This document shows positions 42,895 to 51,354 of a DNA stretch of 64,000 nucleotides, one piece after another. A program made the translations under genes and the position numbers. A model generated the notes under the pieces. It worked only from the letters and a program-made list of their open reading frames with translations, had not been told where the DNA came from and made no database searches. This DNA is from Litorimonas sp947503715 (GTDB lineage: Bacteria; Pseudomonadota; Alphaproteobacteria; Caulobacterales; Maricaulaceae), in the NCBI RefSeq assembly GCF_050271975.1, contig NZ_CP189850.1:1178001-1242000 (forward strand), written 5' to 3'. Positions within the stretch are counted from its first letter, which is position 1. Every line of letters begins with the position of its first letter.

Positions 42895-42914
42895 AAATGA
42901 CAAGGTTGTCATTT
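42895..42914. promoter_or_regulatory. Operator-like palindrome in the GMC / small-peptide promoter
   Basis: AAATGACAA-GG-TTGTCATTT, a perfect 9-base inverted repeat around two bases. It contains ATGACA-N4-TGTCAT (42897-42912), the same arrangement seen at 24980-24995 in the galactoside receptor promoter. It lies 61 bases upstream of the gluconate-dehydrogenase-like operon and 92 bases upstream of the 51-residue peptide gene. Confidence 0.5.
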
Positions 42915-43006
42915 CTTGATTTATGATTGTTTCAAGCTTTGGGGAACCTAAGGTGGGATACGGCGTTACGAATATGCCCAAACATTCCATAAGGGGGATA
43001 TATAAT

Positions 43007-43162
43007 ATGGCAGACAATTCAGGAGGCGGAAAAGGCCTCTATCTTATCGTAGGTGGCCTTGTGGTTGCCGTGGCCGTTCTGGCCTATTTCCTGTTCGCGC
43101 CGAGTGAGCAACCGGATTTGGCCATCGACCTCGATGACGGTATCAAAATCGAAACGAACTAA
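43007..43162 (+). CDS. 51-residue single-helix membrane peptide
   Basis: MADNSGGGKGLYLIVGGLVV is a short polar start followed by one membrane helix (about 11-31) and an acidic tail (DLAIDLDDGIKIETN). Ribosome site AAGGGGG nine bases before ATG. The frame is open back to 42923, but those codons cover the promoter region. A strong terminator follows. Short single-span proteins of this kind occur in many alphaproteobacteria; function unknown. Confidence 0.65.
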   Translation: MADNSGGGKGLYLIVGGLVVAVAVLAYFLFAPSEQPDLAIDLDDGIKIETN

Positions 43163-43170
43163 TTCAAAGA

Positions 43171-43198
43171 AAAACCCGCCTCGAGGCGGGTTTTTTAT
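43171..43198. terminator. Bidirectional terminator between the small peptide gene and gltB
   Basis: AAACCCGCC (43172-43180) pairs with GGCGGGTTT (43185-43193), loop TCGA, with a T run on the right and an A run on the left, so it can stop transcription in both directions. Confidence 0.9.
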
Positions 43199-43199
43199 T

Positions 43200-46100
43200 C
43201 TATTCTGCCGCGTCTTGTAACGGGACATCCAGACGAGTCAGCATTTCCTTCGGAATGACCTGCCAGAACTTACCCCGTGCGAAATCCCATTCCGCCAGAA
43301 TCTTCTTCGAAAACTCTGAACCTGTCTGGCTCGCATGTTTGCGGATCAAGTCTTTGCACTGTTCCTCATAGAACTCCGAACCGAACCGCTGCCACACGAC
43401 GCTGTCCGGATTGACGGCTTTTTCGAATGCGTCTTCCTCGTCATAGAGATAGGCCATGCCACCCGTCATGCCCGCGCCGAAATTATCGCCGACAGAACCG
43501 AGTACGACGACTGTGCCGCCCGTCATATATTCGCAGCCATTGGTGCCGAGTCCTTCGACCACGGCGTCTGCACCTGAATTTCGAACAGCGAAACGTTCCC
43601 CCGCGCGACCTGCCGCCATGAGCGTCCCTTTGGTCGCGCCGTAGAGACAGGTATTGCCAACAATGGCGGAGACATGCGGATCAATCGGCGTACGGCCCTG
43701 CGGCGAGACGATAATCTCCGCGCCTGACAGACCCTTGCCGACATAATCATTGGCATCACCGTCCACGACGAGGCGCAGACCGTGCATCCCGAAGGCGCCG
43801 AGAGATTGTCCTGCACTGCCGCGCAGACGCACAGTCAAATGTCCGGCGGGCAAGCCTTCCGCGCCAAATTTCTGATAAATATGGCTGGAGGTCCGCGTCC
43901 CAACCGCACGGTGCACATTCTGTACGGCGTAAGTCAGATAGGTTTTCTCGCCGCGCTCAAAGAGTTGTTTGGCATCCGCCACAATCTGTGGGTCGAGCGT
44001 ATCAGGAACCGCGACGCGACCCTCACGACTATCCATCACACGCAGGCTGTCGACCTGCGCGAGAACAGGGTTGAGATCAAGATCATCGAGATTTTCCGCG
44101 CCGCGGCTGACCTGTGCCAACAGATCTGTGCGGCCAATAATTTCATCCAGAGTCTCAAAGCCCATCTGCGCGAGAATTTCGCGCACATCTTCGGCAATGA
44201 AGGTCATCAGATTGATGACTTTCTCCGGCGTGCCCGTGAATTTCTCACGCAGGGCAGGGTCCTGCACGCAGACCCCAACGGGGCAGGTGTTAGAGTGGCA
44301 CTGCCGCACCATGATACAGCCCATCGCGACGAGCGAGAGCGTCCCGATACCGTATTCTTCCGCGCCGAGCAGCGCAGCTATCACGATGTCACGGCCCGTC
44401 TTCAACCCACCATCGGTGCGGAGCGTAACTTTGTCTCGTAGGTTATTGAGCGTCAGAACCTGATGTGCCTCTGATAGGCCAAGCTCCCAAGGAATACCCG
44501 CATATTTAAGCGACGTATTGGGTGACGCACCCGTCCCGCCATTATGACCGGCGATCAGGATTGTGTCAGCTTTCGCTTTTGCCACACCCGCCGCAATTGT
44601 CCCGACGCCGGAACTGGCGACGAGTTTGACCGCGACGCGGGCCGTTGGATTAATCTGTTTGAGATCGTAAATTAATTGCGCCAGATCTTCGATGGAATAA
44701 ATATCGTGATGCGGCGGGGGTGAGATGAGCGTCACACCCGGAGTCGCATTGCGGAATTTCGCGATGAGTTCCGTGACTTTAAAGCCGGGCAATTGCCCGC
44801 CTTCGCCGGGCTTGGCACCTTGGGCGACCTTGATTTCAATCTCGCGACATTGGTTTAAATATTCCGCATTGACGCCGAAACGCCCTGACGCAATCTGCTT
44901 CACGGCAGAGTTCATATTGTCGCCATTGGGCAGTGGAATATAACGCGACCGGTCTTCGCCGCCTTCGCCGGAAACCGATTTTGCGCCGATGCGGTTCATG
45001 GCAATATTCAATGTGCCGTGGGCTTCCGGCGATAGCGCCCCCAGCGACATGCCCGGCGTGCAGAAGCGACGGCGGATTTCATTCACCGATTGAATGCGGC
45101 TCATGGGGAGGGCGTCTTCTGCGGGTTTAATGTCCAGCAGATCGCGGATTTGAATCGGGGCTTGGCCGTTCACGACTTTCGCATATTTACGATAAAGTTC
45201 GTAATCCTCCCGAGTCGTCGCTTCCTGCAACATGTGGATCATCTCGGCCTGATAGGCATGACGTTCACCCTTGGCCCGTACGCGGTAGAGACCACCGACA
45301 GGCAGGCGCACGACGTTGGAATCATAGGCGCGTTCATGCGCGTCGAGAATTTTTATCTCCAGACCCGCAAGTCCGATGCCGGAAATACGGGATTTCATGC
45401 CCGGGAAATTTTCACCGACAAGCGCGCGGGAGAGGCCGAGCGCTTCAAAATTATTCCCACCGCGATAGGAGGAGATGACCGAAATGCCGATTTTGGAAAT
45501 GATCTTCAGCAGACCGCCTTCGATGGCTTTCTTATATTGTGCGACGGCTTCATCTGTCGACATATCCAGCAGGCCGCGACGGACACGGTCCGAGAGCAAA
45601 TCCTGCGCCATATAGGCGTTGACCGCCGTTGCGCCTGCCCCAATCAGAACGGCGAAATAATGTGTGTCGAGACATTCAGCAGAACGCACGATGATGGAGC
45701 ACGAGGAGCGCAGCCCTTGTTCAACAAGATGCGTTTGAACAGCCCCGACGCAGAGGATCATGGGCGCGGCGGCTTTGCCCTCAGATGTGAACTCATCAGA
45801 CAATACAATATTCTCAGCGCCCGCTTTCACGGCGTCTTCGGCCTCGGATTTGATCCGCGCGAGCATGGCTTTCAGCGTTCGCCCGCCCGGTTTGCGCAGG
45901 GCGGCTTCGGGGTCAAAGGTACAGTCGATGACTTTGACTTTCTTTTTCCCGACCAGTTTGACGAAACGCTCATACATGCCCGTCGTCATGACGGGACTGT
46001 CGAGGACGAGCATTTCCTTCGTCTGCGTGCCGGCCTCGGCGAGGATATTGCGAAGATTGCGGAACCGCGTCTTCAAGCCCATAACGCGGGTTTCGCGAAG

Positions 46101-47717
46101 CGGGTCAATCGGCGGGTTCGTGACCTGACTGAAATTCTGACGGAAATAATGCGACAGCGGGCGATAGATATCGGACAGCACGGCCAGCGGCGTGTCATCG
46201 CCCATAGAGCCAATCGATTCCTTACCCGTTTCGGCCATGGGCGAGAGAATGAGTTCCAGATCTTCCAGCGTTTGACCGCAGGACATTTGACGCCGCGCGA
46301 GCTCTTCGCCTTTGAGGGTGATCGCTTCCGGGCCGGCCAGTTTTTCGTCCAAATCAATCGATTTTTCGAGCCATTTTTTATACGGCTTTTTATTCGCCAA
46401 TTCGTCGATGATTTCCGTGGAATTATAGAAACGGCCTTCTTCCAGATCGACGGCAATCATCCGGCCCGGCTTCAACGCGCCGCGCTGCACAATGTCGGCT
46501 TCGTCCATCGGGCACATGCCCGTCTCTGACCCGACGGCGAGGATACCGTTAGAAGACAGGGAATACCGCAGGGGGCGCAGACCGTTGCGGTCCAGACCCG
46601 CCATGACCCAACGCCCGTCATAGGCGGCGAGGGCGGCAGGACCGTCCCATGGTTCCATCACGGCGTTGCAATATTCATAAAGCGAGCGCCAAGACTCCGG
46701 CATGAGGTCGCCACGTTTGGAATAGGCTTCGGGCACCAGGAGTGTTTTCGCCATGGGCGCTGTTCGGCCCGCCCGGACGAGGAGTTCGAACACAGCGTCC
46801 AGCGCGGCAGAATCAGAACTGCCTTTTTGAATGACGGGTTTGACGTCTTCCGCCCGGTCAGAAAAGGCAGAACTCGCCATCTTGATCTCGTGGCTTTTCA
46901 TCAGATTCACATTGGCTTTTAGCGTATTGATTTCGCCATTATGGGCCAACATGCGGAAGGGCTGCGCGAGTTGCCAGGACGGGAACGTATTGGTCGAGAA
47001 GCGCTGATGATAAATCGCCGCGCGGGAGATAAAGCGCTCATCCTTCAGGTCAGGATAGAAATTATCAATGTCCTCCGCGAGGAACATGCCCTTGTAAATA
47101 ATGGTCTGAACGGAAAGCGAGCAAACATAGAAGCTCGGGATGGCGGCCTCGATCACGCGTTTTTCGATCCGGCGACGGACGATATAAAGCTCGCGCTCCA
47201 ACGTATTGCCTTTGCGGCCTTTCGGGTCGCGGAACATGACCTGTTCAATCGCGGGACGGGTCGCGCGGGCTTTGTCGCCGATGATGGAGACATCGATCGG
47301 CACTTGCCGCCAGCCATAGATATAGAAGCCTTCTTTGAGGAGTTCCGTTTCCACGATGGTCCGCGCGGCTTCCTGCGCGTTGAAATCCGTGCGTGGCAGG
47401 AAGATCATCCCGACGGCGATTTTCACGTTGGACGGTTTGTGACCCGTGCGTTCGACCTGCGCGCGGAAAAATTTCTGTGGAATATCGAGGCGGATCCCCG
47501 CGCCGTCACCGGTCTTGCCGTCCGCGTCCACCGCCCCGCGATGCCAGACATTTTTCAGCGCCTGAATGGATTTCTCCACGACATCCCGGCGGGGTGAGCC
47601 GTCGACAGAGGCGACGAGTCCAACGCCGCAATTGGCGTGTTCATCGGCAGGGTCATAGGCATTCGCGTCTATCAACGCGTCGCGTTTTGCTTCGTAATCG
47701 GTGAGCCAATTTGTCAT
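43200..47717 (-). CDS. gltB: Glutamate synthase (NADPH) large chain
   Basis: 1505 residues, full length. The amidotransferase Cys is Cys30 (HANCGVG), exposed after removal of a propeptide. The [3Fe-4S] motif is CIMVRQCHSNTCPVGVC in the synthase domain, next to AGHNGGTGASP. The C-terminal GXGXG beta-helix has GTNGCEYMTGGTVVVLGSVG. It takes the amide of glutamine onto 2-oxoglutarate and, with gltD, makes two glutamates; it is central to nitrogen assimilation. It is the third gene of gltD - GFA - gltB; its ATG overlaps the GFA stop (ATGA). Confidence 0.97.
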   Translation of the reverse strand: MTNWLTDYEAKRDALIDANAYDPADEHANCGVGLVASVDGSPRRDVVEKSIQALKNVWHRGAVDADGKTGDGAGIRLDIPQKFFRAQVERTGHKPSNVKIAVGMIFLPRTDFNAQEAARTIVETELLKEGFYIYGWRQVPIDVSIIGDKARATRPAIEQVMFRDPKGRKGNTLERELYIVRRRIEKRVIEAAIPSFYVCSLSVQTIIYKGMFLAEDIDNFYPDLKDERFISRAAIYHQRFSTNTFPSWQLAQPFRMLAHNGEINTLKANVNLMKSHEIKMASSAFSDRAEDVKPVIQKGSSDSAALDAVFELLVRAGRTAPMAKTLLVPEAYSKRGDLMPESWRSLYEYCNAVMEPWDGPAALAAYDGRWVMAGLDRNGLRPLRYSLSSNGILAVGSETGMCPMDEADIVQRGALKPGRMIAVDLEEGRFYNSTEIIDELANKKPYKKWLEKSIDLDEKLAGPEAITLKGEELARRQMSCGQTLEDLELILSPMAETGKESIGSMGDDTPLAVLSDIYRPLSHYFRQNFSQVTNPPIDPLRETRVMGLKTRFRNLRNILAEAGTQTKEMLVLDSPVMTTGMYERFVKLVGKKKVKVIDCTFDPEAALRKPGGRTLKAMLARIKSEAEDAVKAGAENIVLSDEFTSEGKAAAPMILCVGAVQTHLVEQGLRSSCSIIVRSAECLDTHYFAVLIGAGATAVNAYMAQDLLSDRVRRGLLDMSTDEAVAQYKKAIEGGLLKIISKIGISVISSYRGGNNFEALGLSRALVGENFPGMKSRISGIGLAGLEIKILDAHERAYDSNVVRLPVGGLYRVRAKGERHAYQAEMIHMLQEATTREDYELYRKYAKVVNGQAPIQIRDLLDIKPAEDALPMSRIQSVNEIRRRFCTPGMSLGALSPEAHGTLNIAMNRIGAKSVSGEGGEDRSRYIPLPNGDNMNSAVKQIASGRFGVNAEYLNQCREIEIKVAQGAKPGEGGQLPGFKVTELIAKFRNATPGVTLISPPPHHDIYSIEDLAQLIYDLKQINPTARVAVKLVASSGVGTIAAGVAKAKADTILIAGHNGGTGASPNTSLKYAGIPWELGLSEAHQVLTLNNLRDKVTLRTDGGLKTGRDIVIAALLGAEEYGIGTLSLVAMGCIMVRQCHSNTCPVGVCVQDPALREKFTGTPEKVINLMTFIAEDVREILAQMGFETLDEIIGRTDLLAQVSRGAENLDDLDLNPVLAQVDSLRVMDSREGRVAVPDTLDPQIVADAKQLFERGEKTYLTYAVQNVHRAVGTRTSSHIYQKFGAEGLPAGHLTVRLRGSAGQSLGAFGMHGLRLVVDGDANDYVGKGLSGAEIIVSPQGRTPIDPHVSAIVGNTCLYGATKGTLMAAGRAGERFAVRNSGADAVVEGLGTNGCEYMTGGTVVVLGSVGDNFGAGMTGGMAYLYDEEDAFEKAVNPDSVVWQRFGSEFYEEQCKDLIRKHASQTGSEFSKKILAEWDFARGKFWQVIPKEMLTRLDVPLQDAAE

Positions 47718-48169
47718 GAGTTATCTGCTTCTTTTTGAGCGGCTTTTTCCATTCGCTCCATGAATTCCTGAATGACCTGCGCTTCGGTCTTGTGCGGCGC
47801 GTCGGTCGGCACAGTGTAATAATCGGGCGCGCTATCCGTGAAGATGTGAGAGTCGAGTGTGATTCCGGACGTGTCATCCAACGCGCCGAGGCTCACGCCC
47901 ATACTCTCAGGCTGGCTCTGCAAACGCCACGCAATGGACGCGCCGCAGGCCGTGCAAAATCCGCGCTCGCCATGGTCCGACCCGCGATACCAAGCCAGCG
48001 TGTCAGTCTTATCCAATGTCACGCCGCCCTTGAACTGCACCGCGAAATAGGGACCACCGCCGCCCTGACGCCGGCACATGGAACAGTGGCAGGCATCGGC
48101 TTCTTTGACCTCGCCATGGGTCGTGAAACTCACGCCCCCGCAGAGGCATTGTCCGGTGCGTTCGGTCAC
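47714..48169 (-). CDS. GFA-family (glutathione-dependent formaldehyde-activating / CENP-V-like) zinc protein
   Basis: 151 residues from the GTG at 48169, whose bases overlap the gltD stop (GTGA); the longer frame to 48259 would run inside gltD. Zinc ligands are visible as CLCGGVSF, CHCSMCRRQG and FCTACGASIAW, the GFA pattern of Cys pairs. The protein probably binds glutathione adducts; enzymatic formaldehyde activation has been questioned for the family. It is wedged between gltD and gltB with overlaps at both ends, so it is produced with glutamate synthase. The reason for this coupling is unknown. Confidence 0.88.
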   Translation of the reverse strand: MTERTGQCLCGGVSFTTHGEVKEADACHCSMCRRQGGGGPYFAVQFKGGVTLDKTDTLAWYRGSDHGERGFCTACGASIAWRLQSQPESMGVSLGALDDTSGITLDSHIFTDSAPDYYTVPTDAPHKTEAQVIQEFMERMEKAAQKEADNS

Positions 48170-49623
48170 TCTGCCGCCTCCAACATCTCGGCCCGCTCCA
48201 ACCCGCGTAAATATTTGTGCATATGCGCGGCGGCATCGCGCCCTTCGCGGATGGCCCAAACGACGAGGCTCGCCCCGCGGACGATATCTCCCGCGGCGTA
48301 AACGCCCGGAAGGTTCGTCTCAAAGGTCAGCGGGTTCACACGCAAGGTGCCCCAGCGCGTGACGGTGAGTTGCGGGGACAGGACTTTCATATCCTCCGGC
48401 GTGAAGCCGAGCGCTTTAATCACGAGATCCGCGTCGACATCGAATTCTTCGCCTGTTGTTTCGGGCGATTGACGCCCCGACGCATCTTTTGGGCCGAGGC
48501 GCATCCGGTCTGTGCGGACTTTCGTCGCGCGACCATTCTCGTCATGGACAGCTTTGGGCGAGGCGAGCCATTCAAATGTCACGCCTTCTTCCTGCGCATT
48601 GGCGGTTTCGCGGCGGGAGCCGGGCATATTGGCGTGGTCGCGGCGATAGAGGCAGGTCACGGACTCCGCGCCCTGGCGCACGGCGGTCCGGACGCAATCC
48701 ATGGCCGTGTCGCCGCCGCCAATGACAACAACTTTCTTACCCTTGGCAGGTTCAGCGCCGACATCATCACCGAGGCCGCGTTTGTTTGAATCGATCAGAA
48801 AGTCGAGGGCGGGGGAGACCCCGTCCGCACCTGCGCCCGGCACTGTCAGGTCCCGCGCCGCATAGACGCCCGTGGAAATCAGGACAGCCTGGTGTTTCTC
48901 GCGTAATTTCTCGAAACTGATATCCGTGCCGACATCGCAATTCAGGACAAATTCAATTCCGCCTTCTTCGAGCCGTTTCACGCGCCGGGCGACGATGGAT
49001 TTATCCAATTTAAAATTCGGGATGCCGTATACGAGCAAACCACCCGCACGGTCATGACGGTCATAGACGGTCACTTGCCAGCCCTGCTCGCGCATCTGCT
49101 CTGCCGTCGCGAGGCCTGCCGGACCCGCGCCGATAATACCCACAGACAGAGCCCGTTCGCGACGCGGTTTGATCGGTTTGATCCAGCCTTCCTGCCACGC
49201 GGTATCAGAGAGATAACGCTCGACCGAGCCGATTGTGACCGTGCCATGACCGGATTGTTCAATGACGCAGGACCCTTCGCAAAGACGGTCCTGTGGGCAG
49301 ATTCGGCCGCAAATCTCCGGCATATTATTGGTCGCGTTGGACACTTCCCAAGCCTCTTCCGTCCGGCCCTCGGCGGTGAGTTTCAGCCAGTCGGGGATGT
49401 TATTTTCGAGCGGACAGTGATTTTGACAAAACGGCACGCCGCATTGTGAACAGCGCGAAGACTGCTCCTGCGCCTTTTGGTCAATGTAATCGCCGTAAAT
49501 TTCCAGAAAATCCTCGTTCCGAACATCGGCCTCCCGCTTTTCCGGCATATCGCGCGGCGTCGTCACGAATTGCAGCATTTGACGCTTTTCGAGCGGCGGA
49601 TTGGTTGTGGTGCGTTTGGCCAT
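48166..49623 (-). CDS. gltD: Glutamate synthase (NADPH) small chain
   Basis: 485 residues. The N-terminal iron-sulfur region has CSQCGVPFCQNHCPLENN and CGRICPQDRLCEGSC. It is followed by two nucleotide domains: FAD at GAGPAGLATAEQ and NADPH at GGGDTAMDC. YGIPNFKLDKSIVARRVKRL is the typical gltD motif. It passes electrons from NADPH through FAD and clusters to gltB. It is the first gene of the minus-strand operon; its promoter lies in the AT-rich stretch 49640-49860. Confidence 0.96.
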   Translation of the reverse strand: MAKRTTTNPPLEKRQMLQFVTTPRDMPEKREADVRNEDFLEIYGDYIDQKAQEQSSRCSQCGVPFCQNHCPLENNIPDWLKLTAEGRTEEAWEVSNATNNMPEICGRICPQDRLCEGSCVIEQSGHGTVTIGSVERYLSDTAWQEGWIKPIKPRRERALSVGIIGAGPAGLATAEQMREQGWQVTVYDRHDRAGGLLVYGIPNFKLDKSIVARRVKRLEEGGIEFVLNCDVGTDISFEKLREKHQAVLISTGVYAARDLTVPGAGADGVSPALDFLIDSNKRGLGDDVGAEPAKGKKVVVIGGGDTAMDCVRTAVRQGAESVTCLYRRDHANMPGSRRETANAQEEGVTFEWLASPKAVHDENGRATKVRTDRMRLGPKDASGRQSPETTGEEFDVDADLVIKALGFTPEDMKVLSPQLTVTRWGTLRVNPLTFETNLPGVYAAGDIVRGASLVVWAIREGRDAAAHMHKYLRGLERAEMLEAAE

Positions 49624-49883
49624 GGTGGCAGGTCCTTTAAATCAGACCTGCCCTATAGAGAGAGAATCGGAGTTCCGCAAGATGCGACAATTTGTCAAGT
49701 TGGGGTATAATTTTAAAAATAAAGTGGGTGTAAAGTTCTGAAATAAAATGTTTTATTGGTATTTGTTCATAATTTTCCTATTTTTGAAAAATGTATTTTT
49801 ATCATAATTTTAGATTATCCACGTTTATGAGAAACTTAATCCTCGCTATCGCGACTGTAACAATTCCCGAAACCACATAGCTC

Positions 49884-50137
49884 TGTCACCCCGCACCAGC
49901 CCGCAGGGCGCAGATGCGGGGCCAAACGTTTTCAGGGCCTTAGCTTGGGTTTGCAGACGACAGGTCCCGCATCTCCGCTTCGCTACGCGCGGGATGACAG
50001 TAGGAGAATTGACAGAAGGTTTGGTGACCAACCCGCATTTATGAAGAGAATGATCCCCACTTATCGAACCTATGTCATATTCAAGCTGTTCTTTCAGACA
50101 CGGGACAGATTAGCGCTTTCTGATCGGTCTGAAGGAC
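49884..50137 (-). repeat. Dispersed repeat copy A (MITE-like, TGTCA...TGACA ends)
   Basis: The left segment 49884-50000 starts TGTCACCCCGCAC and ends GCGCGGGATGACA, which are near-perfect inverted ends. Reverse-complemented, the whole stretch matches 63121-63394. Shared blocks are CACCGTCCTTCAG, the run ending GAAAGAACA, TTGAATATGACA, TTAGCTTGGGTTT, and GGTCCCGCATCTCC with the terminal GCGGGATGACA. The flanking region to about 50404 shows weaker similarity to 62737-62860. No transposase is present, so if mobile it is mobilised in trans. Confidence 0.75.
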
Positions 50138-50304
50138 GGTGGGGTTGAGCAGCTTGGATTTAAGCCCCAAGCCTGTGCCGGACCTATCACTGTTCGAGAG
50201 CCGACCGGCAGGTCGGGCCTTACGTATTGTATTTACAACACAATTCGTTTGGTCAGGCACTGACTCCGGGGGCATAATACGGGCCGTCGTGATATAAACC
50301 ACCG

Positions 50305-50373
50305 CCGCAGGGTCACACCCGCGTAAAATAAAACTAAACTTTCGGTACTCCGTCGCGAGTGCTGACCCTGCGG
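50305..50373. repeat. Long inverted repeat with a 47-base loop
   Basis: CCGCAGGGTCA (50305-50315) and TGACCCTGCGG (50363-50373) are perfect inverted arms, extended inward by CAC/GTG with one unpaired base. This could fold as a long stem in RNA or DNA. It is within the structured spacer upstream of uppP. Confidence 0.6.
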
Positions 50374-50486
50374 GCTGTCCCGCTTATCATTAGACTGCCC
50401 CGCCGCACGCGCAGATCGTCGGTCGCAGCTTCCGCACGCCTGTGAACTGTTACGCGTCATTAACCCTGTTTCCCTAAGGCTCTCCC

Positions 50487-51299
50487 ATGACGTGGCTCCA
50501 ACTGATTCTCATTGCCCTGATACAGGGTCTGACGGAATTTCTTCCGATCAGTTCGTCTGCCCATCTCATTCTTCTGCCGCAAATTCTGGAGTGGCAGGAT
50601 CAGGGACCATTGATTGACGTCATGGCGCATTTCGGGTCCCTCTTCGCGGTGCTGGCTTATTTCCGAAAAGATGTTGTCGATATTTTGAAAGGGGTCGGGG
50701 ACCTTCTGCAGCGCAAGTTGAATGTGAATTCCGCGCTGGCCTTGAACCTCATCCTCTCCACGCCGCCCGCACTTCTTCTGGGCTTCACGCTCTCGGTCAC
50801 GGAGTTGGACGAGGCTATTCGGTCTCCCCTCATCATCGCGATGACGACGATTGTTTTTGGCGTGTTGCTATGGCTCTCAGATGTCACGGCGAAAGAGGAT
50901 AAGCCCGTTTCTGATCTGACATGGCGCGGAGCGGTTGGTCTTGGTCTCGCACAATCCCTCGCGCTCATTCCGGGCACATCGCGGTCCGGCATTACGATGA
51001 CGGCAGGGCGGGCTCTGGGATTGTCACGCGAAGCCGCCGCACGGTTTTCGATGTTGATGAGCTTGCCGATCATCGGGGCAGGCGGCCTCTATGCGACGCT
51101 GAAATTATTCTCTGCCGAGGCGGGCGAGCAAACCGCTACCTTGGCGAACGGCCTCGTCGTCGCGGGTCTGTCCTTCGTGGCCGCCTATGCCTGTATCGCG
51201 CTGTTTATGAAATGGGTCGGGCGGATTGGGTTCCTGCCCTTCATGCTCTACCGTCTCGCGCTTGGCGCAGGATTACTCCTCTGGATTTTCGCGGGATGA
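50487..51299 (+). CDS. uppP: Undecaprenyl-diphosphate phosphatase
   Basis: 270 residues, about eight membrane helices. Family motifs are LTEFLPISSSAHL (residues about 15-28) and PGTSRSGITMTAGR (about 163-176), which hold the catalytic residues. It removes one phosphate from undecaprenyl diphosphate at the inner membrane so that the lipid carrier can be reused for peptidoglycan and other glycans. It is also known as bacA for the bacitracin resistance it gives. The ribosome site is only weak (TAAGGCT). It stands alone; the serine hydrolase follows 55 bases later. Confidence 0.96.
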   Translation: MTWLQLILIALIQGLTEFLPISSSAHLILLPQILEWQDQGPLIDVMAHFGSLFAVLAYFRKDVVDILKGVGDLLQRKLNVNSALALNLILSTPPALLLGFTLSVTELDEAIRSPLIIAMTTIVFGVLLWLSDVTAKEDKPVSDLTWRGAVGLGLAQSLALIPGTSRSGITMTAGRALGLSREAAARFSMLMSLPIIGAGGLYATLKLFSAEAGEQTATLANGLVVAGLSFVAAYACIALFMKWVGRIGFLPFMLYRLALGAGLLLWIFAG

Positions 51300-51354
51300 T
51301 GAAATTGTAATGCGCGACCCAATTGTCCCGAAATTAAACGATGGCTAGAGCCCG

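Larger units (their letters stand above)
49624..50486. other. Gene-free region: gltD promoter, dispersed repeat copy A, structured spacer
   Basis: No convincing gene is found in this 863-base stretch between gltD and uppP. 49624-49860 is AT-rich and holds the gltD promoter region, including a short palindrome GACAA-T-TTGTC at 49686-49696. 49884-50137 is dispersed repeat copy A. 50180-50420 is rich in inverted repeats, notably CCGCAGGGTCA (50305-50315) with TGACCCTGCGG (50363-50373) and CCGACC/GGTCGG (50201-50216). Short frames in it have stop-free runs only of the length expected by chance. Confidence 0.6.

Noticed and set aside
45090..46529. A 479-residue open frame antisense to gltB
   Set aside because: gltB is certain in this region; the frame is a complement shadow with biased composition and no family motif.
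50081..50302. A minus-strand frame in repeat A ending CPVSERTA
   Set aside because: The C-terminal peptide resembles that of copy B in the same frame, so a decayed gene is possible, but the frames break upstream and the similarity continues past the stop, which points to a non-coding repeat. I mention it only in the findings.
50140..50486. A permuted tmRNA, 6S RNA, SRP RNA or RNase P RNA in the structured spacer
   Set aside because: I looked for the tmRNA tag codons and the GGATTCGAC-like start, the SRP tetraloop region and the RNase P core GAAAGTCC; none is present on either strand.
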